From Tateyamaria sp947503385 (GTDB lineage: Bacteria; Pseudomonadota; Alphaproteobacteria; Rhodobacterales; Rhodobacteraceae), in the NCBI RefSeq assembly GCF_051195235.1, contig NZ_JBNFZM010000001.1:1054001-1118000 (forward strand): a DNA stretch of 64,000 nucleotides, in the 5' to 3' direction. Each line of letters opens with the position of its first letter. Position 1 is the stretch's first letter. Below the pieces are notes generated by a model. The model was given only the letters and a program-made list of their open reading frames with translations. It was not told the DNA's origin and did not search any database. Of the stretch, positions 26,215 through 34,588 are shown in pieces. The position numbers and the translations under genes are program-made.

Positions 26215-26637
26215 TCAGGCGTCCACGCGCGTGGGTTGGCCGGGCCACGCATGGATTGCCCCCAGCACCACGCCGAACAGGGTGAACTGAACCGCGCCCA
26301 CCACCGCCTCGACCGCGATCCATGCGCGGATGTCCGGGACGGTGTATTTGGCAGGCTCCACCAGCGCGATATAGCTTACAAGGAACACGCCAAAGGCAAG
26401 GGCGATCGCCAGACCGTCTGTCACCCGCGCCCGGCGGGGATGCCAGCGGTGCAGGGCAACAGACATGATCCCGCCCTGCACGACCATCGCGGCCAGGCCC
26501 ATCGGGATAACCGGATCAGCGCGCAAATGGGTGATGGCGGCGAAATGATCCGCGTTCACCGCAAAATGCGACAGCCCCTGCGCCGCAAAACTGACAACGG
26601 CAAAGGCCAGTACCGACAGGATATGGCGCAGGATCAT
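26215..26637 (-). CDS. Four-helix membrane protein A
   Basis: The 140-residue product has four transmembrane segments: LSVLAFAVVSFAAQG, PMGLAAMVVQGGIMSVAL, GLAIALAFGVFLVSYIAL and VVGAVQFTLFGVVLGAI. The loop after the first helix (HFAVNADHFAAITHL) contains two His and one Asp. Its ATG overlaps the VOC gene stop (ATGA). Pairing with a paralogous membrane protein immediately downstream suggests a two-subunit complex; this is inference and no function is recognised. Confidence 0.72.
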   Translation of the reverse strand: MILRHILSVLAFAVVSFAAQGLSHFAVNADHFAAITHLRADPVIPMGLAAMVVQGGIMSVALHRWHPRRARVTDGLAIALAFGVFLVSYIALVEPAKYTVPDIRAWIAVEAVVGAVQFTLFGVVLGAIHAWPGQPTRVDA

Positions 26638-26984
26638 GCCGTGTCCGCCCGCGTCCACAGGGCCAGCACCGCGCCGCCCGGATCCTGCACAAAGGTCGCG
26701 CGGCCCGCGGGGCCCGCCATATCCTCGGCCAGAACGGTGCCGCCCGCGTCGCGGGCGCGCTGCGTCTCGGCGGCCAGATCGGTGACTTCGACATAGGGCA
26801 CCCAGCCGGAGACTTGCCCCATCGTGTCGCCCATCGCGGCAAAGGGTCTGTCGGCCCCGCGGGCCGTGACAATCGACATGCCGCCCATGTCACCGGGCGT
26901 CCAGCCGAACAGGGTGGACATGAATTCGGTCGTTGCTGCGGAGGCGGGCCCAAGGTTGTCGAACCAGACAAAGGGATTGGTCAT
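26634..26984 (-). CDS. VOC family protein (glyoxalase-like)
   Basis: The 116-residue product has the repeated beta-alpha-beta modules of the VOC superfamily: TNPFVWFDNLGPASAATTEF at the N-terminus and TFVQDPGGAVLALWT at the end. The metal-ligand His/Glu positions are not conserved (F and L occupy them), as in non-catalytic or ligand-binding VOC proteins. The start at 26984 follows AAGAGGAATCACG. It is the first gene of the unit opposite the HxlR regulator, whose putative operators lie 17-71 bases upstream. Control by that regulator is inferred. Confidence 0.8.
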   Translation of the reverse strand: MTNPFVWFDNLGPASAATTEFMSTLFGWTPGDMGGMSIVTARGADRPFAAMGDTMGQVSGWVPYVEVTDLAAETQRARDAGGTVLAEDMAGPAGRATFVQDPGGAVLALWTRADTA

Positions 26985-27000
26985 CGTGATTCCTCTTGTT

Positions 27001-27055
27001 TTTTGCAAGTGTAATTTGGATAGCGCGGAGTGCTTTCATTTTGCAAGTATATTTT
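27001..27055. promoter_or_regulatory. Direct-repeat operator between VOC gene and hxlR-type regulator
   Basis: Two copies of TTTTGCAAGTNTANTTT occur at 27001-27017 and 27039-27055, 38 bases apart, in the 90-base region shared by the divergent genes. This is AT-rich against a GC-rich background. HxlR regulators commonly bind in the shared promoter of their own gene and a divergent target, so these are likely binding sites. Confidence 0.55.
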
Positions 27056-27074
27056 CGCGCCCTATATTGCGCCC

Positions 27075-27521
27075 ATGACCAAGACCGACCGCGCTCACTG
27101 GAACGGATGCCCCACGCGCTATGCGGCGGGGATCGTTGGCGACAAATGGTGCTTTTTGCTGATGCGGGACGTGTTGCTGCACGGCAAACGCACCTACAGC
27201 GAATTTCTGTCGGGACCCGAAGGCATTTCGACCAACATCCTCGCCGACCGTCTGTCACGGCTGGAACGCAACGGTCTGCTGGACCGCCGCACCGACCCGC
27301 GCAAAGGCAGCCGCGTGTGCTATTTCCCGACGCGCAAGCTGCGCGATCTGTTGCCCGCATTGCTGGCCATGATGGTGTGGTCGGTCAAATACGATGCCGA
27401 CACCGAGGCACCGGACAGCTTTGCCGCCAGCTTTGTTGCCGATCCGGCGGCGACCATCGCGTGGTACGAGGCAGACATTGACCGCGTGGATCAGGACATT
27501 CTGGGGGCACCGGCGGAATAG
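27075..27521 (+). CDS. HxlR-family winged-helix transcriptional regulator
   Basis: The 148-residue protein shows the full HxlR pattern: GCPTRYAAGIVGDKWCFLLMRDVL (with the N-terminal Cys often used for redox or electrophile sensing), FSGPEGISTN-like recognition helix region (SEFLSGPEGISTNILADRL), SRLERNGLLDRRTDP and the wing. The C-terminus extends ~35 residues beyond short family members. It is divergent from the VOC/membrane-protein unit and most likely regulates it through the repeats between them. Cys-based sensing of reactive aldehydes or quinones is a possibility, not shown. Confidence 0.9.
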   Translation: MTKTDRAHWNGCPTRYAAGIVGDKWCFLLMRDVLLHGKRTYSEFLSGPEGISTNILADRLSRLERNGLLDRRTDPRKGSRVCYFPTRKLRDLLPALLAMMVWSVKYDADTEAPDSFAASFVADPAATIAWYEADIDRVDQDILGAPAE

Positions 27522-27630
27522 GCCATGCCGGTTTGCGGAACGGGGCGCACGTCTTTTTTGTGCCTCTGCGGTATCTTTTGACCGGGCGCACTCGTCTCTC
27601 TTCTGAACCCCATCTTCAGGAGACCACAGA

Positions 27631-28386
27631 ATGACCCTCGCTTCGAAAAAGGTTATGATCACCGGCGGCACCCGCGGGCTGGGAGGCGCAATGGCAGTCG
27701 CTGCCGCACAGATGGGGGCAGAGGTCTGGGCGCTGGGCCGCGATCCCGACGATCTGGCCGCCATGGCGCGGCAGTCCGCCCATATTCATCCCATGCAACA
27801 GGACGTCACCGCGGATGATGCTGCGGTCCGCGCCTTTGACACGGTGCTGCCCGACATTCTGATCCTGAACGCCGGGGCAGTGCCGCACATGGCACCGGTA
27901 CATATGCAGACATGGGACGCGTTCTCCGGCAACTGGCAGACCGACACGAAATCGTCCTTTACCTTTGGCACAGCGGCACTGACACGGCCCATGGCACCCG
28001 GTGGCCTCGTGGTGACGATTTCCAGCGGTGCGGCGCTGGCGGGCTCCTTTGCGTCGGGCGGTTACGCCGGGGCGAAACGGATGCAGTGGTTTTTGTCGAA
28101 CTACCTGCAACGCGAGGCGGATGAACTGGACCTCGGCCTGCGATTCCTGACCATTTTGCCATTGCAGCAGTTCCGGGAAACCGAGATCGGGCAAGCGGCC
28201 TCCAGCGGCTACGCCGACCGGCTGGGCATATCGCAGGACGCTTTTCTTGACCGCTACACCAATCCGCTGACGCCAGCGGGCTTTGCCGCACACGCCATGG
28301 CCGTAATCACCGACCCGCAATACAGTGACTGCCAAAGTTTTGGCATCAACGGTGCCGGCATCGAACGTCTGGACAAAGCGACATGA
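27631..28386 (+). CDS. Short-chain dehydrogenase/reductase
   Basis: The 251-residue SDR has the cofactor motif ITGGTRGLGGAMAVAA, NAGAVPHM after the fourth strand, and the catalytic Ser and Y-x-x-x-K (SSGAALAGS, GGYAGAKRM). It follows a clear CAGGAGACCACAG ribosome site. It overlaps the downstream sigma-factor gene by ATGA, an arrangement recalling ECF sigma factors co-transcribed with the oxidoreductase whose stress they respond to. The substrate is unknown. Confidence 0.88.
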   Translation: MTLASKKVMITGGTRGLGGAMAVAAAQMGAEVWALGRDPDDLAAMARQSAHIHPMQQDVTADDAAVRAFDTVLPDILILNAGAVPHMAPVHMQTWDAFSGNWQTDTKSSFTFGTAALTRPMAPGGLVVTISSGAALAGSFASGGYAGAKRMQWFLSNYLQREADELDLGLRFLTILPLQQFRETEIGQAASSGYADRLGISQDAFLDRYTNPLTPAGFAAHAMAVITDPQYSDCQSFGINGAGIERLDKAT

Positions 28387-29246
28387 CACAGACCGGCCCC
28401 AATGGCCTCGCGGACACGCAGATCGCAGCGATACGGCCACGGTTGCACCGCTACAGCGCGCGCATGTTGGGGTCGGCCCTTGATGCAGAGGACGTGGTGC
28501 AGGACAGTCTGGCCAGCGCGCTGGTCAACTGGCCCGCAGGCGGGGTGCGCAATGTGGAAAGCTGGCTGTTCCGCATCGTCCACAATCGCACCATCGACCA
28601 CATGCGCCGCACCGAACGGGTCCGGATGGAACCGCTGCCGGAACAGCCCATCGCGGACGACACCCCGCCCCCGCTCGAGGCGCGCGAACTGGCAACCTTT
28701 GCCCTCACCGTGTTCCTGCAACTGACGCCGCTGCAACGCAGTGCGCTGATCCTCAAGGACGTGATGGGCCATTCGCTGGCGGAAGTGTCCGAAATGCTCG
28801 ACGTGTCGGTCGGCGGCGTAAAATCGGCCCTGTCGCGCGGGCGCGACAATCTTCGGCGCATCGCGCCCGACCGGGACACGGCGGACACCGCAGCGCTGCC
28901 CGTTGCCGACGCAGACCGGTTGCACGACTATGTGGACCGGTTCATCGGGCGGGATTTTGACGGGATACGCGCGCAATTGCTGGCCGATGTCAGCCTCGAC
29001 CTTGTGGGGCGCGTGCGCCAGCAGGGGGCAGGGCCGGTGGGCCGCTACTTCTCCAACTACAGCGACATTGCCCTGATGTCCGCCCGCCCTGTCACCGTCG
29101 AAGGCCACCCCGCGATGCATATCACGGACGGCGACGGCGACTATGTTGTGATCCTCGGCTGGCGCGGCGGGCGCATCGCCCGCATCCGCGATTTCCGCTA
29201 CGCGCGATACGTGATGGACAGCGCCCGGATGGTGCCGCTGGCCTGA
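28383..29246 (+). CDS. ECF-type sigma-70 factor with C-terminal SnoaL-like domain
   Basis: The 287-residue protein contains region 2 (LGSALDAEDVVQDSLASAL, NVESWLFRIVHNRTIDHMRR) and region 4 (TPLQRSALILKDVMGHSLAEV, SVGGVKSALSRGRDNLR), then a ~110-residue C-terminal extension (DYVDRFIGRDFDGIRAQLL ... VVILGWRGGRIARIRDFRYA) of SnoaL/NTF2 type, as in SigJ-like ECF factors, where the extension replaces an anti-sigma factor. The DGGGK linker motif of group ECF41 is not seen, so it belongs to a related but different group. It is translationally coupled to the SDR gene. No anti-sigma gene is adjacent. Confidence 0.87.
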   Translation: MTQTGPNGLADTQIAAIRPRLHRYSARMLGSALDAEDVVQDSLASALVNWPAGGVRNVESWLFRIVHNRTIDHMRRTERVRMEPLPEQPIADDTPPPLEARELATFALTVFLQLTPLQRSALILKDVMGHSLAEVSEMLDVSVGGVKSALSRGRDNLRRIAPDRDTADTAALPVADADRLHDYVDRFIGRDFDGIRAQLLADVSLDLVGRVRQQGAGPVGRYFSNYSDIALMSARPVTVEGHPAMHITDGDGDYVVILGWRGGRIARIRDFRYARYVMDSARMVPLA

Positions 29247-29409
29247 TCCCCCCGGACGACCAACCGGACGGCTGCCGCCTCTGAACACCCGTCTACCGAA
29301 CGCAAGCGCCACCGCCCGCGCGGCAAAGCCGGTTGCCATCCCGCCCGCGTTCTTTCAACGTCACCTCATGCGCCGCATGACCGCACGCGCAGCGAACCAG
29401 AGGTTGCCC

Positions 29410-30438
29410 ATGTCAAAACCGCGTCTCATCCTCGATCAGCACTTTCGCCAACTCGAAGAACTGTTCAGCCCGTCCGCCTATGCGGCGCTGGACGCGCTGT
29501 GTGACATCCACGGCGGGGTGAACTGGCCCATGCCGCGCGCGGACGTCGTGGCGCGTTTGCCCGAGGCGCAGTTCGTCATCGCCGCCGAGCCTGCGCTGGA
29601 ACAGAGCGATCTGGATCAGGCACCCGACCTCAGGGCCATCATTGAGGTGTCGGGCAGGTTTCACACCGGCATCGACTACGATCTGTGCTTCGAGCGCGGG
29701 ATCGAGGTGCTGTCCTGCGCACCCGGCTTTCGCCGGTCGGTGGCGGAAATGGCGCTGGGGCTGATGATCGCCGGCGGGCGCGGGATCGTGGAGGAACATG
29801 AACGGTTCCGCGCCGGGTCCGAACGCTGGTTGAATGACAACACCGAAACGGATTTTTCGCTTTATGGCCAGACCATCGGCTTTGTGGGTTTCGGCTCCAT
29901 TGGGCAGGAATGCCTGCGGCTGCTCCGCCCCTTTGCGCCGCGCATCCGCGCCTTTGATCCATGGCTCCAGTCCGCAGGCGCATCCTTTGACGGCGTCACG
30001 CTCTGCGGGCTGCAAGAGGTGCTGACCACCTGCCGCTGCATCGTGGTCGCCGCCACCCCGACCGAGGACAATTACCAACTGGTGTCGCGCGACCTGATCG
30101 ACCTGATCCCGCGCGGGACGCTGGTGGTGGTGATCAGCCGGGCGCATCTGGTGGATTTCGACGCGCTTGTCGCCGCCGCAGAGGACGGGCGCATCCGGCT
30201 GGCAAGCGATGTGTTCCCGCAGGAACCTGTGCCAAAACGGGCCACCATGCGACAGGCCGAAAACGTCATCTGGTCGCCACACCGGGCCGCTGCGGTCGAC
30301 GGCGGGCGGCACCCGATTGGCGACATGATCCTGCATGACGTGCAGGCGATCCTTGATGGACGGGCCGAACGCCACCTGCAAGCGGCCTCACCGGATACCG
30401 TTCACAAGATCACCCGTGGGCCGTTGGCCGCAGGCTAG
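29410..30438 (+). CDS. D-2-hydroxyacid dehydrogenase (phosphoglycerate-dehydrogenase-like)
   Basis: The 342-residue enzyme has the split catalytic and NAD-binding domain organisation of the D-isomer family. Visible are EVSGRFHTGIDYDLCFERGIEV, the cofactor loop VGFGSIGQECLRLL with an acidic Asp later (RAFDPWLQ), RGTLVVVISRAHLVDFDAL, DVFPQEPVP and SPHRAAAVDGG with the catalytic His. The usual I-N-x-x-R-G segment is replaced by VVVISRAH, unlike canonical SerA. The start at 29410 follows AGAGGTTGCCC. It is 163 bases downstream of the sigma-factor gene and may be separately transcribed. Confidence 0.85.
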   Translation: MSKPRLILDQHFRQLEELFSPSAYAALDALCDIHGGVNWPMPRADVVARLPEAQFVIAAEPALEQSDLDQAPDLRAIIEVSGRFHTGIDYDLCFERGIEVLSCAPGFRRSVAEMALGLMIAGGRGIVEEHERFRAGSERWLNDNTETDFSLYGQTIGFVGFGSIGQECLRLLRPFAPRIRAFDPWLQSAGASFDGVTLCGLQEVLTTCRCIVVAATPTEDNYQLVSRDLIDLIPRGTLVVVISRAHLVDFDALVAAAEDGRIRLASDVFPQEPVPKRATMRQAENVIWSPHRAAAVDGGRHPIGDMILHDVQAILDGRAERHLQAASPDTVHKITRGPLAAG

Positions 30439-32285
30439 CGGACATTCGGCCTTGCGGATCAACGCGCCGGAAATCGTGACAGCGTGACATCAACCTGCGG
30501 AAGTTCCGCCGTCTGCGCAGGCGCGTCGGGGTGTTCCACCATCTCTGTCAGACGCGCCTCATGACGTGCAGACGGGCTGCGCCGGGGCTGTCACAGAACA
30601 TTGCACCGTCGCATCCCCAAGATCACGGAGGCGGCACGCGTGGGCCACGCGGGCCTGATCGGTGCCCTGTCACGGGATGCCGAAATCCGGTGCGCCCATG
30701 CCGCTGATGACACAAGGATAGCGGTTTGATCCTGAACACCAGCGGCCAGTCCGGGGCCACTCAAACGCTCAGGCCCGCAGCCGTCATCGCGCGCCAAGCC
30801 CATCCCGCAACGGACCTGTGCAGCGCCTGCCCCGGGCGTTTGCGGGTGGCGAACCCATACCCTTTGCTTCGCTATCCCCGCGTTGATCGGTTGCGCACAA
30901 TCCGCCATGTCCGCTCTTTGCGCAGCGCCTCCCGGCATGGCCCGGAACGCGCCTCCCGATATCACAGCCTCTCTGCACGGGGCGGACCGGGCGTGTGGCC
31001 GCACGTTTACTGCCGTATTGGTCGCTACGGTCTGATCCTGCTCTGTTGCACCAAGATATGAACAGGGTCCCGCTGCCCGATCCCTTTTGTGCCGAAACGC
31101 TGTCCATCAGCCGCTTTTGCCTGGGGGCTGGCCTGTCTGCATGGGACTTGGCCGGGGCTTGGCGGCCGCGCGGCCCGCACATCTTGGCCACGCTCTCCAA
31201 ACCCTGTAGCGCATCGCAGTCCAAGGGGGGGGCCGCGCGCGCCGGACATCCAAACCATCCACAGGACCCTATCACGGAACCAAAACCGCCCAGCGACAGC
31301 GGGTCGAGGATTATCAACCCCGCCACCGCGTCAAATCAGGCCCTGCGCCAGTGCCTTGGCGCATGAGCAGGCCCACGACGCTGATCCGCGCGCTGCCTCG
31401 GGTTTTGACCGGCACAAGGTCCAGCGGGCCGGGCAGATGCGAGGTTGAACGGACGCCGACGACGGTATTGACCCGCACCCGCTATGCGCCTAACGCAAAG
31501 ACCGCACCGTCCCCAACCACCTGTCGATCGCCGCCCCGCCGTGCGGCGTCGGACGGGTCGACACGTCCGGGCCAACGGTCTTTGGGTGCGGAGCCCTCGC
31601 CGGTCATCAACCCCACGATGCGGGACGACATGCGGTCTGTCGGGCTGTTCTGGTGCGTTCAGGGCAGGCTTGCCGCGCCAACGCAAAGACCGCGCCGTCC
31701 CCGATCATCTGCGGATCGCTGCCTTGCCGTGTGGCGTCGGACGGGTCCAGATGTCCGGGCCAACGGCCTTTGGGTGCGTGGCCCTCGCCGGTCATCAACC
31801 CCAAGATGCGGCACGACATGCGGTCTGTTGGGCCGTTCCGTGTCAGACAGGGGCAGGCTCACCGCGTCGCAAGGGCGGCGCATAAAGGAATGCGTCACTC
31901 TGCATCGCCCCGAAGGGGATCGCCGCCGTGTGCAACGGCTTGCGTTCGTCAGTTTTGACGTCGGTAAGCATTGCGCGTGTGTCGCTGGGTAAGGGGCCGT
32001 GGCGCGTGCGGGGTGAGGGCGGTGCGGCGCCCCCGATGATCCGCGCAGGGCATCGCCATCCGCCCGCTTGGTGCGGGTTTGCGACGGCTTTGGCGGTTGG
32101 CACCCCCTTGCGGCAGGTGGAGCGGTTGAGGCGCGCAATCCTTAAGGGTTGGTAAAAGCGCCTCTGTAACTCATTGATTTGGCGTGCGCCCGGACCTGTC
32201 CCAGCGTGGGACATGAAAATCACGCCTGCCTGCACAGCGCCGCGGCCCCGTTGCGCCGCCCCCCCGATGCCGCTACCCCGGTTCC
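30439..32285. other. Gene-poor stretch of ~1.85 kb containing a tandem duplication
   Basis: Open frames exist here on both strands, but all have Arg/Pro/Ser/Cys-rich translations without recognisable motifs or credible ribosome sites. None stands out by composition. The region is GC-rich, contains the 188-bp duplication at 31492-31867, and ends just before murJ. It may be a decayed gene region, an RNA-producing locus or unique non-coding DNA; the sequence alone does not decide. Confidence 0.5.
31492..31867. repeat. Tandem imperfect direct duplication, 188-bp period
   Basis: Unit 1 (31492-31679) and unit 2 (31680-31867) begin with the same AACGCAAAGACCGC and share long blocks such as GTCCGGGCCAACGG and CGGTCATCAACCCC, all offset by exactly 188 bases. 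The last ~30 bases diverge most. 188 is not a multiple of three, so the copies are in different frames, and mismatches do not favour any codon position. Each unit holds a nested inverted repeat: outer AAAGACCG (31497-31504) with CGGTCTTT (31576-31583), inner CGGACG (31550-31555) with CGTCCG (31564-31569) in unit 1. Confidence 0.75.
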
Positions 32286-33821
32286 ATGAGACCGATCCGC
32301 CTTCTCTCCGGCTTTTTGACCGTCGGATTCTGGACCCTCGCGAGCCGGGTGCTCGGGTTTGTCCGTGAGATTATGATCCTGTCCCTGATCGGTCCCGGCC
32401 CCCTCATGGACGCCTTTGTGGCGGCCTTTCGGCTGCCCAATATGTTTCGCCGGTTTTTTGCCGAGGGTGCGTTTAATGCAGCCTTTGTCCCGATGTTCTC
32501 GGCCCGTCTCGAAGGCGAAGGGGACGCCGCCGGTTTTGGCCGCGATGCCTTGGCCGCGCTGGCGCTGGTGACGCTGGCCCTGACCGGCCTTGCGATGGTC
32601 TTTATGCCCGCGCTGGTCTGGGCCACCGCCGGTGGTTTTGAAGACGAACGGTTCGACCTGACGGTCGGGTTCGGCCGGATCGTCTTTCCCTACATCTTCT
32701 TTATGTCGCTGTCGGCGCTGTTTTCCGGCGTGCTGAACGCCACGGGCCGCTTTGCCGCCGCCGCCGCGGCGCCGGTGCTGCTGAACATCTTTGTCATCGC
32801 CGCGATGACGGCGGCATGGGCGACGGGCGGCGCGGTTATCCAGTGGCTGGTCTGGACCGTGCCTTTGGCCGGGATGGCGCAGCTTGCGTTGACCTGGGGC
32901 GCAGCGGCGCGCGCAGGCTTTGGCCTGCGCCTCGGGCTGCCACGGTGGACGCCCGAGATGGCGCAACTGCTGCGGACCGCGATCCCGGCGGCGCTGGCCA
33001 CGGGGGTGATGCAGATCAACCTTGTCGTTGGCCAACTTGTGGCCAGCCAATATGACAACGCGGTCAGCTGGCTGTTTGCCGCCGACCGCCTTTATCAGCT
33101 TCCCTTGGGCGTTGTTGGTATCGCAGTGGGGATCGTGCTGCTGCCCGACCTGACCCGCCGATTGACCGCCGGGGATACTGTCGGCGCACAGGAGGCCTAT
33201 TCCCGCGCGTCCGAATTTTCCATGGCGCTGACGCTGCCGTCGGCGGTGGCGCTGATGGTGATCCCCCTCCCGCTGGTGTCGGTGCTGTTTGAACGCGGAG
33301 CAACGGGCGCGGATGATGCCGCCGCCATTGCCGTGGCCGTGGCAATCTATGGTCTGGGCCTGCCCGCCTTTGTCCTGCAAAAGGTCGTCCAGCCCCAGTA
33401 CTTTGCCCGCGGCGATACGCGCCGCCCGTTCCAGTATGCGCTGGTCGCGATGGTGGTGAACGCCGCCTTGGCGGTGGGGCTTGCCCCTGTGATCGGATGG
33501 ATGGCACCGGCCATCGCGACCACTGTCGCGGGATGGTCGATGCTGGGCCTGCTGTATCTCGGGTTGCGCGGCATGGGTGACGTCGTGCGTGTCGATAGCC
33601 GCTACCGCCGTCGCCTGCCGCGTATCGCGCTGGCGGCTGTACTGATGGGCGTTGTGCTGTGGTGGGCGTCGGTTCTGATGCAACCCGCACTGGGCACGGA
33701 CTACGTCCGCTACGTCGCGCTGTTTGTACTGATCGTGCTGAGCGCCGTCAGCTATTTCGGCGCGGCCCATCTGCTGGGCGGGTTGCCGTTCTCGGACCTC
33801 AGGCGGTCGATGCGCCGCTAA
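32286..33821 (+). CDS. murJ: Lipid II flippase MurJ
   Basis: The 511-residue inner-membrane protein flips the peptidoglycan precursor lipid II. The start GFWTLASRVLGFVREIMILS and FVAAFRLPNMFRRFFAEGAF, with the conserved Arg residues, are the MurJ/MviN signature. Further helices contain ALFSGVLNATGRFAAAA, SWLFAADRLYQLPLGVVGIA and FFERGA-like VLFERGATGADD. About fourteen hydrophobic segments are visible. No strong ribosome site precedes the ATG, and the start is taken from family alignment. Its end overlaps the convergent rhomboid-like gene by four bases. Confidence 0.95.
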   Translation: MRPIRLLSGFLTVGFWTLASRVLGFVREIMILSLIGPGPLMDAFVAAFRLPNMFRRFFAEGAFNAAFVPMFSARLEGEGDAAGFGRDALAALALVTLALTGLAMVFMPALVWATAGGFEDERFDLTVGFGRIVFPYIFFMSLSALFSGVLNATGRFAAAAAAPVLLNIFVIAAMTAAWATGGAVIQWLVWTVPLAGMAQLALTWGAAARAGFGLRLGLPRWTPEMAQLLRTAIPAALATGVMQINLVVGQLVASQYDNAVSWLFAADRLYQLPLGVVGIAVGIVLLPDLTRRLTAGDTVGAQEAYSRASEFSMALTLPSAVALMVIPLPLVSVLFERGATGADDAAAIAVAVAIYGLGLPAFVLQKVVQPQYFARGDTRRPFQYALVAMVVNAALAVGLAPVIGWMAPAIATTVAGWSMLGLLYLGLRGMGDVVRVDSRYRRRLPRIALAAVLMGVVLWWASVLMQPALGTDYVRYVALFVLIVLSAVSYFGAAHLLGGLPFSDLRRSMRR

Positions 33822-34516
33822 CGCTGACGCAGTGCGGCCAGCAGCCGCGCCATGCCACCCGGCACAACAAATGCCGCAAGACCGAACCCGGTCAGTGCGC
33901 CGGTCAGTTCGGCCACCCAGCGGTAGCTGGGCGTTTGCCCCGCCACCCCCGACAACGCGGCAAAGACCAGTTGCAGCCCCATCAGCACTCCGATCAGCAT
34001 AAAGGCCTGACCGGGCGCCCCGCCGGTGGCCACCTGCTTTTGCCAGTACAGAAACGTGAATGTCCCGATCAGCCCATATGCGCCGGGATAGGCCCCGGCC
34101 AGCCAGCTTTGCGATGTCAGCAGCCCCATGACCAACGCGCCGATGATGCTGCACAGCATGAACAGAAGCCAGACCGCCCAGCCCCCCAGCGCCTCGCCCA
34201 CGAGCTTGCCCATGGCCAGCACGATGACCCCGCCGATCAGGGTCGACGTGAATGTGCCGCTCACAAAGGGATAGGTCACCAACCGCAGCATGTGTTCCCA
34301 CAGGATCACGCCGTTGCCGATCATAAAGTCAAAGGCCTGCCCGGAAAATGCATAGGTGTTCAGCGCCTCAAGCCGCCAGCCAATCGCCTGTGGCCCGCCG
34401 ACCAGACCGGCCTCGCCCATCGAAAATGCCAGTTCCGGCAAAGCAATGGCGGCGAACAGGAACCACACCGCAGGCGGCAACGCGTTGAACGGGCTGGGAT
34501 CGGTAGTGTTGCGCAT
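33818..34516 (-). CDS. Rhomboid-fold membrane protein lacking the catalytic dyad
   Basis: The 232-residue product has six to seven hydrophobic segments and the rhomboid layout, including LRLVTYPFVSGTFTSTLIGG for helix 2 and a late GALTGFGLA helix. Where active rhomboid proteases have G-x-S-G, this protein has G-A-Y-G (Tyr147), and where the catalytic His precedes two Gly in the last helix it has Glu203 (VAELTGAL). The helix-2 His/Asn residues are also absent. It therefore looks like a catalytically dead rhomboid. The Met at 34516 is chosen; the frame stays open far upstream as a shadow of trpS. It is divergent from trpS. Confidence 0.75.
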   Translation of the reverse strand: MRNTTDPSPFNALPPAVWFLFAAIALPELAFSMGEAGLVGGPQAIGWRLEALNTYAFSGQAFDFMIGNGVILWEHMLRLVTYPFVSGTFTSTLIGGVIVLAMGKLVGEALGGWAVWLLFMLCSIIGALVMGLLTSQSWLAGAYPGAYGLIGTFTFLYWQKQVATGGAPGQAFMLIGVLMGLQLVFAALSGVAGQTPSYRWVAELTGALTGFGLAAFVVPGGMARLLAALRQR

Positions 34517-34588
34517 CTGATGGCCTGCTTGACGGTTTTGGCGTGCATGGGTACTCCAGCCGAGCACATTTGCCCAGAGGGATGCCCC

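Noticed and set aside
28254..29339. 361-residue minus-strand frame
   Set aside because: Antisense of the ECF sigma-factor gene, whose regions 2 and 4 are obvious on the plus strand.
30784..31326. 180-residue minus-strand frame
   Set aside because: No recognisable domain, an odd composition and no ribosome site; treated as part of the gene-poor stretch.
31351..31992. 213-residue plus-strand frame across the tandem duplication
   Set aside because: The duplicated units are in different frames and mismatches show no codon bias; no ribosome site or motif.
32220..34301. 693-residue minus-strand open frame
   Set aside because: Antisense of murJ; composition (His/Gly/Gln/Arg) is typical of a GC-rich shadow.
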